NCBI GenBank assembly: GCA_028716365.1
Contig: JAQUPZ010000008.1
Coordinates: 62,001 to 126,000, forward strand
From: Kiritimatiellia bacterium
GTDB lineage: Bacteria > Verrucomicrobiota > Kiritimatiellia > UBA8416 > YA12-FULL-48-11
Length of the DNA: 64,000 bases
Reading direction: 5' to 3'
A program made the translations under genes and the position numbers. This document shows, piece after piece, positions 27,411-35,977 of this stretch (its first letter is position 1; each line of letters begins with the position of its first letter). The notes beneath the pieces were generated by a model. That model was not told the DNA's origin. It ran no database searches and saw nothing but the letters and a program-made list of their open reading frames with translations.

Positions 27411-28541
27411 ATGAAAAAAGGAAAAGCAGTAGTCAGATTGTCCGGTATGCTGGTGTTGGCGGGAATAATGTTTGTTATCATGGGAACGCAACAGGGATGC
27501 AGATGTCCTTTTGCGGGTAAATCCGAGGCAGTATTGAAAAAAAGTCAGTTGCTGGCTGAACTTCCGGATTCCTGCAATACCCCTGACGGAATGTGCCTGA
27601 TGGCAGATAACAGCGTCATTGTTTCTGCTCCGAATTTTAATGATGTCAAATGCCCGCCATTGCTGATCAGAATCACGCCAGATAATAAGGCAGAAGTTTT
27701 CTATAAGTTTCCTACACCCTACCCCGGTCTGGAAAAGGGCGTTGACAGGCTTGCCCCGATGGGCATTTCCCGCGATCCGGCATCGGGCGACCTGTATCTC
27801 GCCGACAACCAGTTCTCGCCCGACAAACCCAACAAGTCACGTCTGTGGAGGCTGGGAGTGAAAGATGGTCAGGTGGAAAAAATGTCGTTGGTAGCGAGCG
27901 GGTTCAATATTGCAAACGGTGTGGCAGTGCGTGGTGGATATGTTTATATTACCGAGTCAACACTGGAACAGGTGTACAAGCCGACAATGAAAAGCGCGGT
28001 CATGCGGTTCAGGCTTTTCGAGGAAAACGTTGTCCTCAAGACACCGCTGGAAAGCGACCCACATATTATCGCCACCTTTGAAAGCAAAAAGAAACAATGG
28101 CCTTTTGGTGCTGATGGTATAACGTTTGACAGCAAGGGAAACTTATACATTGGCGTATTCAGTGATGGTGTAATGTATAAGCTCACGTTTGATGAAAAAG
28201 GCAATGTGAAGTCAAAGAAAGTTTTTGCCAAGGCGCCCGGTAAAATGATCAGTTGTGACGGGATGTGCTATGATCCCCGCACTGACAAGATTTACATGGC
28301 TGATTGCGCCGGCAATGCTGTTCATATACTTCATATGGATGGTACGGTTGAAACTCTGGCCAGCAACGGGGACGTTCCTGATGCGGCGGGAAAACGTACC
28401 GGCATGCTGGATGAACCCAGCGAAGCGCTGGTACGGGGTGATGAAATTGTTGTTGCCAACATGGACTGGCCAATGGATTGTTTCGTCAATAAAAGGCCAT
28501 GGCGGATGCCGGCCACGATTTCTGTTATCAAGCTGAAATAA
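27411..28541 (+). CDS. SMP-30/gluconolactonase-like six-bladed beta-propeller, exported
   Basis: A 376-residue protein with an N-terminal hydrophobic signal (MLVLAGIMFVIMG) then a cysteine (QQGC) that is not a canonical lipobox. The rest shows repeated propeller blades: SCNTPDGMCLMADNSVIVSAP, GISRDPASGDLYLADNQFS, GADGITFDSKGNLYIGVFSDG, DGMCYDPRTDKIYMADCAGN. SMP-30-like proteins include calcium-dependent lactonases; the family is also used as a binding scaffold. AGGAGGA precedes the start. It closes the five-gene operon and may hydrolyse a sugar lactone made by the redox protein upstream, which is inference. Confidence 0.78.
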   Translation: MKKGKAVVRLSGMLVLAGIMFVIMGTQQGCRCPFAGKSEAVLKKSQLLAELPDSCNTPDGMCLMADNSVIVSAPNFNDVKCPPLLIRITPDNKAEVFYKFPTPYPGLEKGVDRLAPMGISRDPASGDLYLADNQFSPDKPNKSRLWRLGVKDGQVEKMSLVASGFNIANGVAVRGGYVYITESTLEQVYKPTMKSAVMRFRLFEENVVLKTPLESDPHIIATFESKKKQWPFGADGITFDSKGNLYIGVFSDGVMYKLTFDEKGNVKSKKVFAKAPGKMISCDGMCYDPRTDKIYMADCAGNAVHILHMDGTVETLASNGDVPDAAGKRTGMLDEPSEALVRGDEIVVANMDWPMDCFVNKRPWRMPATISVIKLK

Positions 28542-28572
28542 TCCAAAGGTATTTACGATACCGGAATATATC

Positions 28573-28612
28573 ATGTTATTCTAATTCCGCCTGCGCGGAA
28601 TTAGAATAACAT
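28573..28612. terminator. Perfect 18-bp hairpin between convergent genes
   Basis: An 18-bp perfect inverted repeat (28573-28590 and 28595-28612) with a four-base CTGC loop lies between the ends of the propeller gene and thiH. The stem is A/T-rich at the base and ends in CCGC/GCGG at the loop. Its place between converging genes suggests a bidirectional terminator, although no T-run follows. Confidence 0.7.
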
Positions 28613-28623
28613 TTGTCGGCAGA

Positions 28624-29745
28624 TCATGGACGATCGCGGAATACTGATTCCCAATTTTTGAAGACTGGTTCCAATCCTTTTTTCCTCATGGCTGAACAAA
28701 AAGTCTTTACGTCTCGGGTATCATTAACATCAAACTGACCCTTTTCGGAGAGACCCGCTTCGTGATGATATCCTCCAACCGTGGTCCTGCTGGCCGCACT
28801 CATTCTTGAAATACCCACGCCTGCGATTCCATCGCGGAATTCGGCCCGTTCACGGGTTGAAAGAACCAGTGGCATGTCCGGGAAACAGATCCGGAAAGCA
28901 AATATCATCTGGGCCAATAACCTGTCATCAACCTCATACGCGGGTTCATAATCACCTGATTGGGCGCATATTCGAGGAAATGAAATTGATATACCGGCTT
29001 TCCAGAATTTCTTCTTCAGATGAAGTGCATGTTGAAACAGACAGATTACATCGGCCCTGGGCTCATTAAGTCCCAGGAGCGCACCTATACCGATAGTGCG
29101 CATTCCGGCTTCAAGCGCCCGTGAAGGTGCTTCCAGGCGAAAGAAAAAATCTTTTTTTTCACCCCACCGGTGCAGTTTTGAATAAAGTCCAGGATCGTAT
29201 GTCTCCTGATAAACAGTCATCCCATTACAGCCGGCATGTACAAGTTTTTTATATTCATCTGAGGTCATCGCAAATGCTTCGATGGTGATATTATGGAAGA
29301 CATCGGCAGCCATTTTCACGCTGTTCAGCAGGTATTTGAAATCCGCTGCAGGCGTTCTTTCACCGGTAAGAAGCAGAACATCCTCAAATCCTTTCTGCTT
29401 CAAAGCCTTCAACTCCGCCTTCAATTCACTTTCCCCAAGCTTACGACGTCGTTGTTTGCGATCCGATGCGAACCCGCAATATACACAACCACCACTGCAG
29501 AAGTTCGAAAGATAAAGGGGAACGTAGAGCGAGATTGTTCTGCCGAAATGACGTCGTGTAAGAATCTGGGCACGCTGTGCCATCTGCTCAAGAGAAGCTG
29601 ATGCGGCAGATGACATAAGAACAGCAAATTCGCGGATTCCCGGTGATGATGAAGAAATAGCCGTCTTAACATCAGCATCAGTCGATTCACTGCAGACCTG
29701 TAACCACTTTTTCGGATCAAGCCAATCTGGATTGTTCGTTTTCAT
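28624..29745 (-). CDS. thiH: 2-iminoacetate synthase ThiH
   Basis: A 373-residue radical-SAM enzyme. The cluster motif C83-SGG-C87-VY-C90-GF is the ThiH form of CxxxCxxC. ThiH cleaves tyrosine to 2-iminoacetate for the thiazole ring of thiamin, replacing the oxygen-using ThiO route, which fits an anaerobe. The start at 29745 (MKTNNPDWLDP) is preferred over one at 29775, because the intervening residues come from a CACGAAG-type repeat. It follows thiG by 55 bases in the thiS-thiG-thiH order. Confidence 0.94.
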   Translation of the reverse strand: MKTNNPDWLDPKKWLQVCSESTDADVKTAISSSSPGIREFAVLMSSAASASLEQMAQRAQILTRRHFGRTISLYVPLYLSNFCSGGCVYCGFASDRKQRRRKLGESELKAELKALKQKGFEDVLLLTGERTPAADFKYLLNSVKMAADVFHNITIEAFAMTSDEYKKLVHAGCNGMTVYQETYDPGLYSKLHRWGEKKDFFFRLEAPSRALEAGMRTIGIGALLGLNEPRADVICLFQHALHLKKKFWKAGISISFPRICAQSGDYEPAYEVDDRLLAQMIFAFRICFPDMPLVLSTRERAEFRDGIAGVGISRMSAASRTTVGGYHHEAGLSEKGQFDVNDTRDVKTFCSAMRKKGLEPVFKNWESVFRDRP

Positions 29746-29752
29746 TTTTTTA

Positions 29753-29795
29753 TCACGAAGAGAGAAAATACACATTTTCGTGTTCTTCGTGGTGA
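29753..29795. repeat. CACGAAG / CTTCGTG inverted intergenic repeat
   Basis: TCACGAAGA (29753-29761) and TCTTCGTGGTGA (about 29784-29795), with an extra TCGTG between, form an imperfect inverted repeat between thiG and thiH. Short CACGAAG-type units are frequent intergenic filler in many environmental bacteria. Its presence argues that the first ten codons of the longer thiH frame are not real. Confidence 0.5.
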
Positions 29796-29800
29796 GATTT

Positions 29801-30589
29801 CTATTTTTTCCCTCTTCCGCTCAGGAACGATGTCAGTGGACTGGATGCCAAGGCTACGTCGCTTTTTGGCATAAGACCGGCAATTCGCGCCTGTCTTCCC
29901 GCTTTCACAGCCAGTGCAAAAGCGGAAGCCATCTTTTCTGGATTTTCTGCCGCCGCCAGCGCACTGTTGATGAGTACAGCATCGCATCCCATTTCCATTG
30001 CCGCTGCTGCTTCAGATGGAGAACGCAGACCCGCATCAACAATCACCGGAACATTGCTGTTTTCTATGATAAGCCTCAGCATTTCGCGCGTCGCAAGCCC
30101 ATGTCCGCTGCCTATCGCCGAACCCAGCGGCATCACTGCGGCACAACCAACATCCTCGAGCCGCTTCGCCAGCACCGGGTCAGCCGGCATGTACGGCAAA
30201 ACAATAAAGCCCTCTTTTGCCAGAACCCTGGCCGCTTCATAAGTTTCGATGGGATCAGGCATAAGATGATGCGGATTCGGATGGATCTCCAGTTTCACAA
30301 ATGGACTGCCGCTGAGGTCCCTTCCCAGTCTTGCCGCACGAACAGCTTCCTTCGCATTCATCGCGCCCGATGTGTTAGGAATGAGCTTTATCTGTTTCAG
30401 TTTGGAGAGAGGCCCAAAGAGATCATCCGATTTTTGTTCACGGTTGAAACGACGCAATGCCACTGTTACAAGTTGCGTTCCCGATGATCTGACGGCTTTC
30501 AGCATTGTTCCAACGTCAGAAAATTTTCCTGTTCCGATCAACAGTCTTGATTTGAAATTAAATTTCCCAAGCTTCAATAAATCGTTCAT
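29801..30589 (-). CDS. thiG: Thiazole synthase ThiG
   Basis: A 262-residue (beta/alpha)8 enzyme that builds the thiazole phosphate of thiamin from deoxyxylulose phosphate, iminoacetate and ThiS thiocarboxylate. Recognisable are [12 protein letters not shown], the Schiff-base lysine K99 in [10 protein letters not shown], and the phosphate-binding [13 protein letters not shown] and [21 protein letters not shown]. Length matches the family. It lies between thiS and thiH. The start has only a weak ribosome-binding site; the family N-terminus fixes it. Confidence 0.95.
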   Translation of the reverse strand: MNDLLKLGKFNFKSRLLIGTGKFSDVGTMLKAVRSSGTQLVTVALRRFNREQKSDDLFGPLSKLKQIKLIPNTSGAMNAKEAVRAARLGRDLSGSPFVKLEIHPNPHHLMPDPIETYEAARVLAKEGFIVLPYMPADPVLAKRLEDVGCAAVMPLGSAIGSGHGLATREMLRLIIENSNVPVIVDAGLRSPSEAAAAMEMGCDAVLINSALAAAENPEKMASAFALAVKAGRQARIAGLMPKSDVALASSPLTSFLSGRGKK

Positions 30590-30682
30590 AAAGCTATCAT
30601 AGTCGGTTGTGAGATTGAGTAAACAATTAATTAAGATTGAGATAAACCCAATGAGGCCTTATCACTCCTATAACCATCACGA

Positions 30683-30710
30683 ATCAGACAGAGAATATTG
30701 AATGTCTGAT
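30683..30710. other. 8-bp hairpin between thiS and thiG
   Basis: ATCAGACA (30683-30690) and TGTCTGAT (30703-30710) form a perfect 8-bp stem with a 12-base loop inside the 214-base thiS-thiG gap. It could be a processing site or attenuator. The gap does not show the conserved TPP riboswitch motifs. Confidence 0.35.
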
Positions 30711-30803
30711 AACCAAAATCGGAATTAAGGAAAAGCTGAGAAACTCAAACCCATTTCAGCCTATTTCCCGTTCTCCGTGTCGCCGATTCCCCTTGTCATT
30801 CTT

Positions 30804-31004
30804 CTACCCTCCGCCGGCAAAAGTAAGAATTTCAACCTTGTTGCCGTTGATCAGTTTTTTCGAAGAAAACTTTTTACGGTTTACAACATCACCGTTAACC
30901 ATTACAGCCACACGTCCGCAATCAATACGCATTGACTTGAGCAACCCCTTAACGGAGGCTTTTCCTTTGTGTTTATGCGGCTTTCCGTTGACGGTTAGAA
31001 TCAT
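30804..31004 (-). CDS. thiS: Sulfur carrier protein ThiS
   Basis: A 66-residue ubiquitin-fold carrier starting MILTVNGKP and ending in FAGGG, where the Gly-Gly tail is adenylated and thiocarboxylated for thiazole synthesis. The tail has one glycine more than the usual GG end. The ATG at 31004 is chosen over a TTG two codons upstream. The E1 enzyme needed to activate it is probably the ThiF/MoeB-like gene at 33040, since no thiF is in this operon. Confidence 0.9.
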   Translation of the reverse strand: MILTVNGKPHKHKGKASVKGLLKSMRIDCGRVAVMVNGDVVNRKKFSSKKLINGNKVEILTFAGGG

Positions 31005-31013
31005 AAACAAAGT

Positions 31014-31080
31014 TCCAAAGGCACAAAGTATGAGAATAAATTCCCCAATTCAACAGAAACTCAGTGCCTATGTGCCTTTC
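31014..31080. repeat. GGCACAAAG-type inverted intergenic repeat
   Basis: TTCCAAAGGCACAAAGT (about 31014-31030) and ACTCAGTGCCTATGTGCCTTT (about 31059-31079) are imperfect inverted copies of a GGCACAAAG unit between metY and thiS. Similar short units occur as scattered filler in many bacterial genomes. Confidence 0.45.
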
Positions 31081-31100
31081 TTGCTTCGTACCTCGCTTTA

Positions 31101-32414
<1,314 letters not shown>

Positions 32415-32443
32415 CTAAGATTCTTTTCGATCAATACTCTTCA

Positions 32444-32508
32444 GGTAGGGCGGGGCCGCCGGACCCGCCTCTCATTCAGAACGGCGCGCCCGGCGGTCGC
32501 GCCCTACC
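32444..32508. repeat. GGTAGGGCG palindromic repeat, short copy
   Basis: A 65-base element bounded by inverted GGTAGGGCG and CGCCCTACC, between metY and the Rrf2 gene. It shares its first 16 bases and about 44 last bases with the 92-base copy at 44016-44107 (read on the minus strand there). On the plus strand the frame GRAG...DPPLIQNGAPGGRALP is open through the whole element. Confidence 0.85.
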
Positions 32509-32515
32509 GGCTGAT

Positions 32516-32956
32516 TTAAATTTCAAACGTCCATGATTTCGGGGACCGTAACTTTCTTCCTTCATCTGCCAGTTCGCCAATCGTAGCTTTTGAAAAAATA
32601 TTTACCAGCGCTTCATTCGCTTTCTCCCATACCGGCCGCGTTGGACAGAAAGGAATTCGATTGCACTTATCATTTATACATGGAGCAATTGCAATCTGGC
32701 CATCCACGGAATTGATCACATCGGCAACAGTTATTTTGTGCGGGTCGCGGGCCAGAACAAATCCGCCTTTTGTGCCACGATGACTTCGAACAAGACCGAG
32801 TGTCTTCAATTTAATCAATATCTGCTCAACGTAGTCAGCAGAAATATCTTCCGCTTCGGCGATCTCCTGTTTGCGCGCTGGGTGTTTCTCGTCACGCATC
32901 GCGAGATAAACAGCAATACGCGTTGCATATCTGACTTTTGTTGATAACTTAATCAT
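32516..32956 (-). CDS. Rrf2-family transcriptional regulator
   Basis: A 146-residue winged-helix regulator. It begins MIKLSTKVRYATRIAVYLAM, has the Rrf2 recognition region (ISADYVEQILIKLKTLGLVRSHRGTKGGF), and cysteines C93, C98 and C104 (C-x4-C-x5-C), close to the IscR pattern that holds a [2Fe-2S] cluster. Placement between metY and the E1-cysK operon resembles CymR, the Rrf2 repressor of cysteine metabolism, although CymR senses through CysK and has no cluster. A sulfide or Fe-S responsive role is inferred. A possible operator lies just upstream at 32976-32994. Confidence 0.92.
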   Translation of the reverse strand: MIKLSTKVRYATRIAVYLAMRDEKHPARKQEIAEAEDISADYVEQILIKLKTLGLVRSHRGTKGGFVLARDPHKITVADVINSVDGQIAIAPCINDKCNRIPFCPTRPVWEKANEALVNIFSKATIGELADEGRKLRSPKSWTFEI

Positions 32957-32975
32957 TTTGTACTTTTTTAAAATA

Positions 32976-33009
32976 CATGATTGACTTGATCATGTTGGTC
33001 GTATATTGT
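32976..33009 (+). promoter_or_regulatory. Candidate promoter with overlapping inverted repeat
   Basis: CATGAT (32976-32981) and ATCATG (32989-32994) form an inverted repeat around TGACTTG. The repeat overlaps a -35-like TTGACT (32981-32986), followed after 17 bases by TATTGT (33004-33009). It lies between the Rrf2 gene and the E1-cysK-mnmA genes, where Rrf2 binding over the -35 box would be expected. Promoter strength and regulation are inference. Confidence 0.45.
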
Positions 33010-33039
33010 ATGATCCCAATAATGAAAGCAATAAGAAAA

Positions 33040-33804
33040 ATGAAAAATAATTCCAGGTTGATTGAAAGATACTCAAGGCATATTTCTCTCCCTGAAATCG
33101 GCTTGAAGGGACAAAGAAAGCTGATGTCTGCCAAAGTACTGGTAATCGGTGCCGGCGGATTGGGATCCCCTGCCTGTCTTTACCTTGCAGCGGCTGGTGT
33201 TGGCACGATTGGAATTGTTGATGATGACAGGGTAGATTTGAGCAACCTTCAAAGACAGATTGTCCACTCAACTTCTGATGTTGGTCACAACAAAACATAT
33301 TCAGCATCCCGAAAACTTAAAGCGTTAAATCCGGGTGTTAATATAAGAAAGTATAATCAGCGGCTTAATGTTTCAAACTCCGTAAAGATCATCAGGGATT
33401 ATGACTTTGTGATCGATGCCACCGACAACTTTGAATCAAAATTTCTCATTGCAGATATTTGTCATAAAACCGGAACTCCTTATTCGCATGGCGGAGTCTT
33501 CAGGTTCATTGGCCAGACGATAACTGTAATACCGGGCAAGACTGCTTGTTACCGCTGTATCTTCGAGCAACCACCAAAAGAAACAGACAGTTCTTTTCCC
33601 CAAGGTCCGCTCGGGACAGTGCCAGGCGTAATCGGAACTATCCAGGCAACCGAGGCGATAAAACATATTTTGGGAATAGGTAACCTGCTTACCAACCGTA
33701 TGCTCGTATACGATGCGCTGGAAATGAGCTTCCGTATAATAAACACGAAACAAAATCAATTCTGCCCGCTGTGTGGTAAAAGAAAAAAGGAGAAGATAAA
33801 ATGA
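33040..33804 (+). CDS. ThiF/MoeB/HesA-family E1-like adenylyltransferase
   Basis: A 254-residue E1-like enzyme. It has [19 protein letters not shown], the nucleotide loop [23 protein letters not shown], the Asp in [16 protein letters not shown] and two CxxC zinc pairs (ACYRC at 170-173; FCPLC at 242-245). The family adenylates the Gly-Gly tail of carriers such as ThiS or MoaD. The usual catalytic cysteine before the GVLG/GVIG segment is absent ([10 protein letters not shown]). The start at 33040 puts the family N-terminus first; 33022 is an alternative but would sit almost on the predicted transcription start. Stop overlaps cysK by ATGA, so the products are coupled. ThiS from 30.8 kb is the likely partner. 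Confidence 0.88.
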   Translation: MKNNSRLIERYSRHISLPEIGLKGQRKLMSAKVLVIGAGGLGSPACLYLAAAGVGTIGIVDDDRVDLSNLQRQIVHSTSDVGHNKTYSASRKLKALNPGVNIRKYNQRLNVSNSVKIIRDYDFVIDATDNFESKFLIADICHKTGTPYSHGGVFRFIGQTITVIPGKTACYRCIFEQPPKETDSSFPQGPLGTVPGVIGTIQATEAIKHILGIGNLLTNRMLVYDALEMSFRIINTKQNQFCPLCGKRKKEKIK

Positions 33805-34748
33805 GATATTTTGATGATAATTCATTATCAATCGGCAAAACCCCACTTGTTAAATTGAACAAAATCGTGGATGCGGACAAGTCCCTGGTACTGGCCAAAA
33901 TCGAAGGACGTAATCCCGCCTATTCCATAAAGTGCAGAATCGGCGCTGCAATGGTATGGGATGCGGAGGAACGCGGAATCCTGAAACCGGGAATGGAAAT
34001 CGTGGAACCAACCAGCGGAAACACCGGTATAGCACTGGCATATGTTGGAGCCAGTCGCGGTTATAAGGTAACACTGACAATGCCCGAAACCATGAGCATT
34101 GAGAGGCGTAAGATATTGAAGGCTTTCGGAGCATATCTTGTACTGACCGAAGGTCCGAAAGGAATGTCCGGCGCAATCAAGAAGGCTGAAGAGCTGCTTG
34201 CAGAATCACCTGAAAAATTCTTCATGCCTCAACAGTTCAAGAACCCTGCAAACCCGGCAATCCATGAAAAAACAACTGGCCCGGAAATCTGGGAAGACAC
34301 CGACGGCAAAGTTGATGTTGTTATCGCGGGCGTCGGGACAGGCGGTACAATCACAGGCATTTCACGTTTTCTTAAAAAGACCTGCGGCAGAAAAATAATC
34401 AGTGTGGCTGTTGAGCCAGAAAAAAGTCCTGTTATTTCACAGAAACTGGCAGGACAGGAGTTGAAACCTTCACCGCATATGATCCAGGGAATTGGCGCCG
34501 GGTTTATTCCTGATGTTCTTGATCTTTCGCTGATTGACCGGGTTGAAAAAATCAGTAATGAAGAAGCACTTGATTTCGGACGCCGCCTGGCAACACAGGA
34601 AGGGATCATCTCAGGTATTTCATGCGGTGCCGCAGTCGCCGCGGCGGCACGGCTTGTCAAGGAACCCGAATTCCAGGGGAAAACAATTGTTGTCATTCTC
34701 CCTGATTCCGGCGAGAGATATCTTTCAACCGCCCTTTACGAGATTTGA
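33801..34748 (+). CDS. cysK: Cysteine synthase CysK
   Basis: A 315-residue PLP enzyme closely resembling enterobacterial CysK across its length: [15 protein letters not shown], the PLP lysine K44 in [14 protein letters not shown], the substrate loop [14 protein letters not shown], the PLP phosphate loop [11 protein letters not shown], and the C-terminal [15 protein letters not shown]. It makes cysteine from O-acetylserine and sulfide. It overlaps the upstream E1-like gene by four bases. It may also act as sensor partner for the Rrf2 regulator, as in CymR systems, which is inference. Confidence 0.96.
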   Translation: MRYFDDNSLSIGKTPLVKLNKIVDADKSLVLAKIEGRNPAYSIKCRIGAAMVWDAEERGILKPGMEIVEPTSGNTGIALAYVGASRGYKVTLTMPETMSIERRKILKAFGAYLVLTEGPKGMSGAIKKAEELLAESPEKFFMPQQFKNPANPAIHEKTTGPEIWEDTDGKVDVVIAGVGTGGTITGISRFLKKTCGRKIISVAVEPEKSPVISQKLAGQELKPSPHMIQGIGAGFIPDVLDLSLIDRVEKISNEEALDFGRRLATQEGIISGISCGAAVAAAARLVKEPEFQGKTIVVILPDSGERYLSTALYEI

Positions 34749-34809
34749 TGGATGTTATTTGTATTAATCTGTATAATATAACCTTAAAGATTTACTTGTA
34801 ATAAATACA

Positions 34810-35919
34810 ATGACGGCAAAAAAAAGGATAGCAGTGGGGCTAAGTGGCGGGATAGATTCTTCTGTCGCCGCTTATCTTCTGTTACAGCAGGGTTTTGATG
34901 TTATCGGCGTGACAATGCAGATATGGGACGGCTCCCTGCCGCTTAAGGACATTGGTATGTCTGCCTGCTATGGTCCCGGTGAAGGGCACGATATAGCCGC
35001 CGCCAAAGAACATGCCGAACGGCTTGGCATTCCCCATCATGTCATACCGTTGAGCAGTGAATTCAAAAAAGAAATCCTGGACTACTTCCGTCAGGAATAT
35101 CTCGCAGGAAGAACGCCAAATCCCTGTGTAAGATGTAATGCAACGCTGAAATTCGGATTAATGCTTGAACGCGCGCTTAAGGCCGGAATCATGTTTGACA
35201 GGTTTGCCACAGGTCACTATGCCCGCACCCGCAAAGATAAAACAACACACCGTATTCTCCTTCTCAAAGGAGTCGATCAAGACAAGGACCAGTCGTATTT
35301 CCTCTCGCGCCTTAGCCAGGATCAACTGCAGAAGGTAATATTTCCACTTGGCGAAATGACCAAAGGAGAAGTCAGGGAACTGGCCGAAGAATGCGGATGG
35401 AAGCATCTTGTCGAAAAGCCCGAGAGCCAGAATTTTATTGAAGCCAAAGATTATTCCGTCTTGTTCAAAGAAACACCGGCAAATCCCGGTCCAATTCTTG
35501 ATATGCAGGGCAACAAGCTTGGCGAACATCGTGGAATAATCCATTACACCGTCGGCCAGAGAAAGGGTGTCGGTATTGCCGGAAAAGAGAACCCGATGTA
35601 TGTCGTTCGGATAGATACCTGCCGGAACGCAGTCATCGTTGGTCCGAAAAAAGAACTGATGAAAACTGAACTCAAGGCAGTGAACCTGAACTGGATCTCG
35701 CTCAATGGCCCATCTGAAAAGCCTCTAAAAGTCAAAGCGAGGATTCGACAACAGCACAAGGAAGCGCCCGCAGAAATCAGGCCTGACTTATCAAGTCAAG
35801 AACCTGCCGTCATGGTCAGATTTGAAGAGCCGCAGATGGCCATCACCCCTGGTCAGATCGTGGTCTTCTACGATGGCGACACCGTCCTCGGCAGTGGCGT
35901 AATTGAACTTCCGGCTTGA
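34810..35919 (+). CDS. mnmA: tRNA 2-thiouridine synthase MnmA, variant cysteine set
   Basis: A 369-residue PP-loop ATPase (GLSGGIDSS at 10-18) that thiolates uridine 34 of Lys, Glu and Gln tRNAs. It has ATGHYAR, the SYFLSRL segment, and YTVGQRKGVGIAG. The first cysteine pair is C106-x2-C109 in NPCVRCN. The second catalytic cysteine, normally in a DSQDICFI-type motif, is replaced by ESQNFIEA at 205-212. An extra C53 (ACYGPGEG) is present. This pattern suggests the alternative, possibly Fe-S dependent, MnmA type. mnmG and mnmE, which make the partner modification, lie at 49.3-52.6 kb. Confidence 0.9.
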   Translation: MTAKKRIAVGLSGGIDSSVAAYLLLQQGFDVIGVTMQIWDGSLPLKDIGMSACYGPGEGHDIAAAKEHAERLGIPHHVIPLSSEFKKEILDYFRQEYLAGRTPNPCVRCNATLKFGLMLERALKAGIMFDRFATGHYARTRKDKTTHRILLLKGVDQDKDQSYFLSRLSQDQLQKVIFPLGEMTKGEVRELAEECGWKHLVEKPESQNFIEAKDYSVLFKETPANPGPILDMQGNKLGEHRGIIHYTVGQRKGVGIAGKENPMYVVRIDTCRNAVIVGPKKELMKTELKAVNLNWISLNGPSEKPLKVKARIRQQHKEAPAEIRPDLSSQEPAVMVRFEEPQMAITPGQIVVFYDGDTVLGSGVIELPA

Positions 35920-35977
35920 TTGCCGGCTCTTGAAATAAACCACGAATTACTGTACATTTCAGGCATAGAGGAAAAGA

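Noticed and set aside
30590..30803. TPP riboswitch in the thi operon
   Set aside because: A CTGAGA string occurs on the plus strand, but the operon is on the minus strand, and the other conserved TPP-binding segments are missing.
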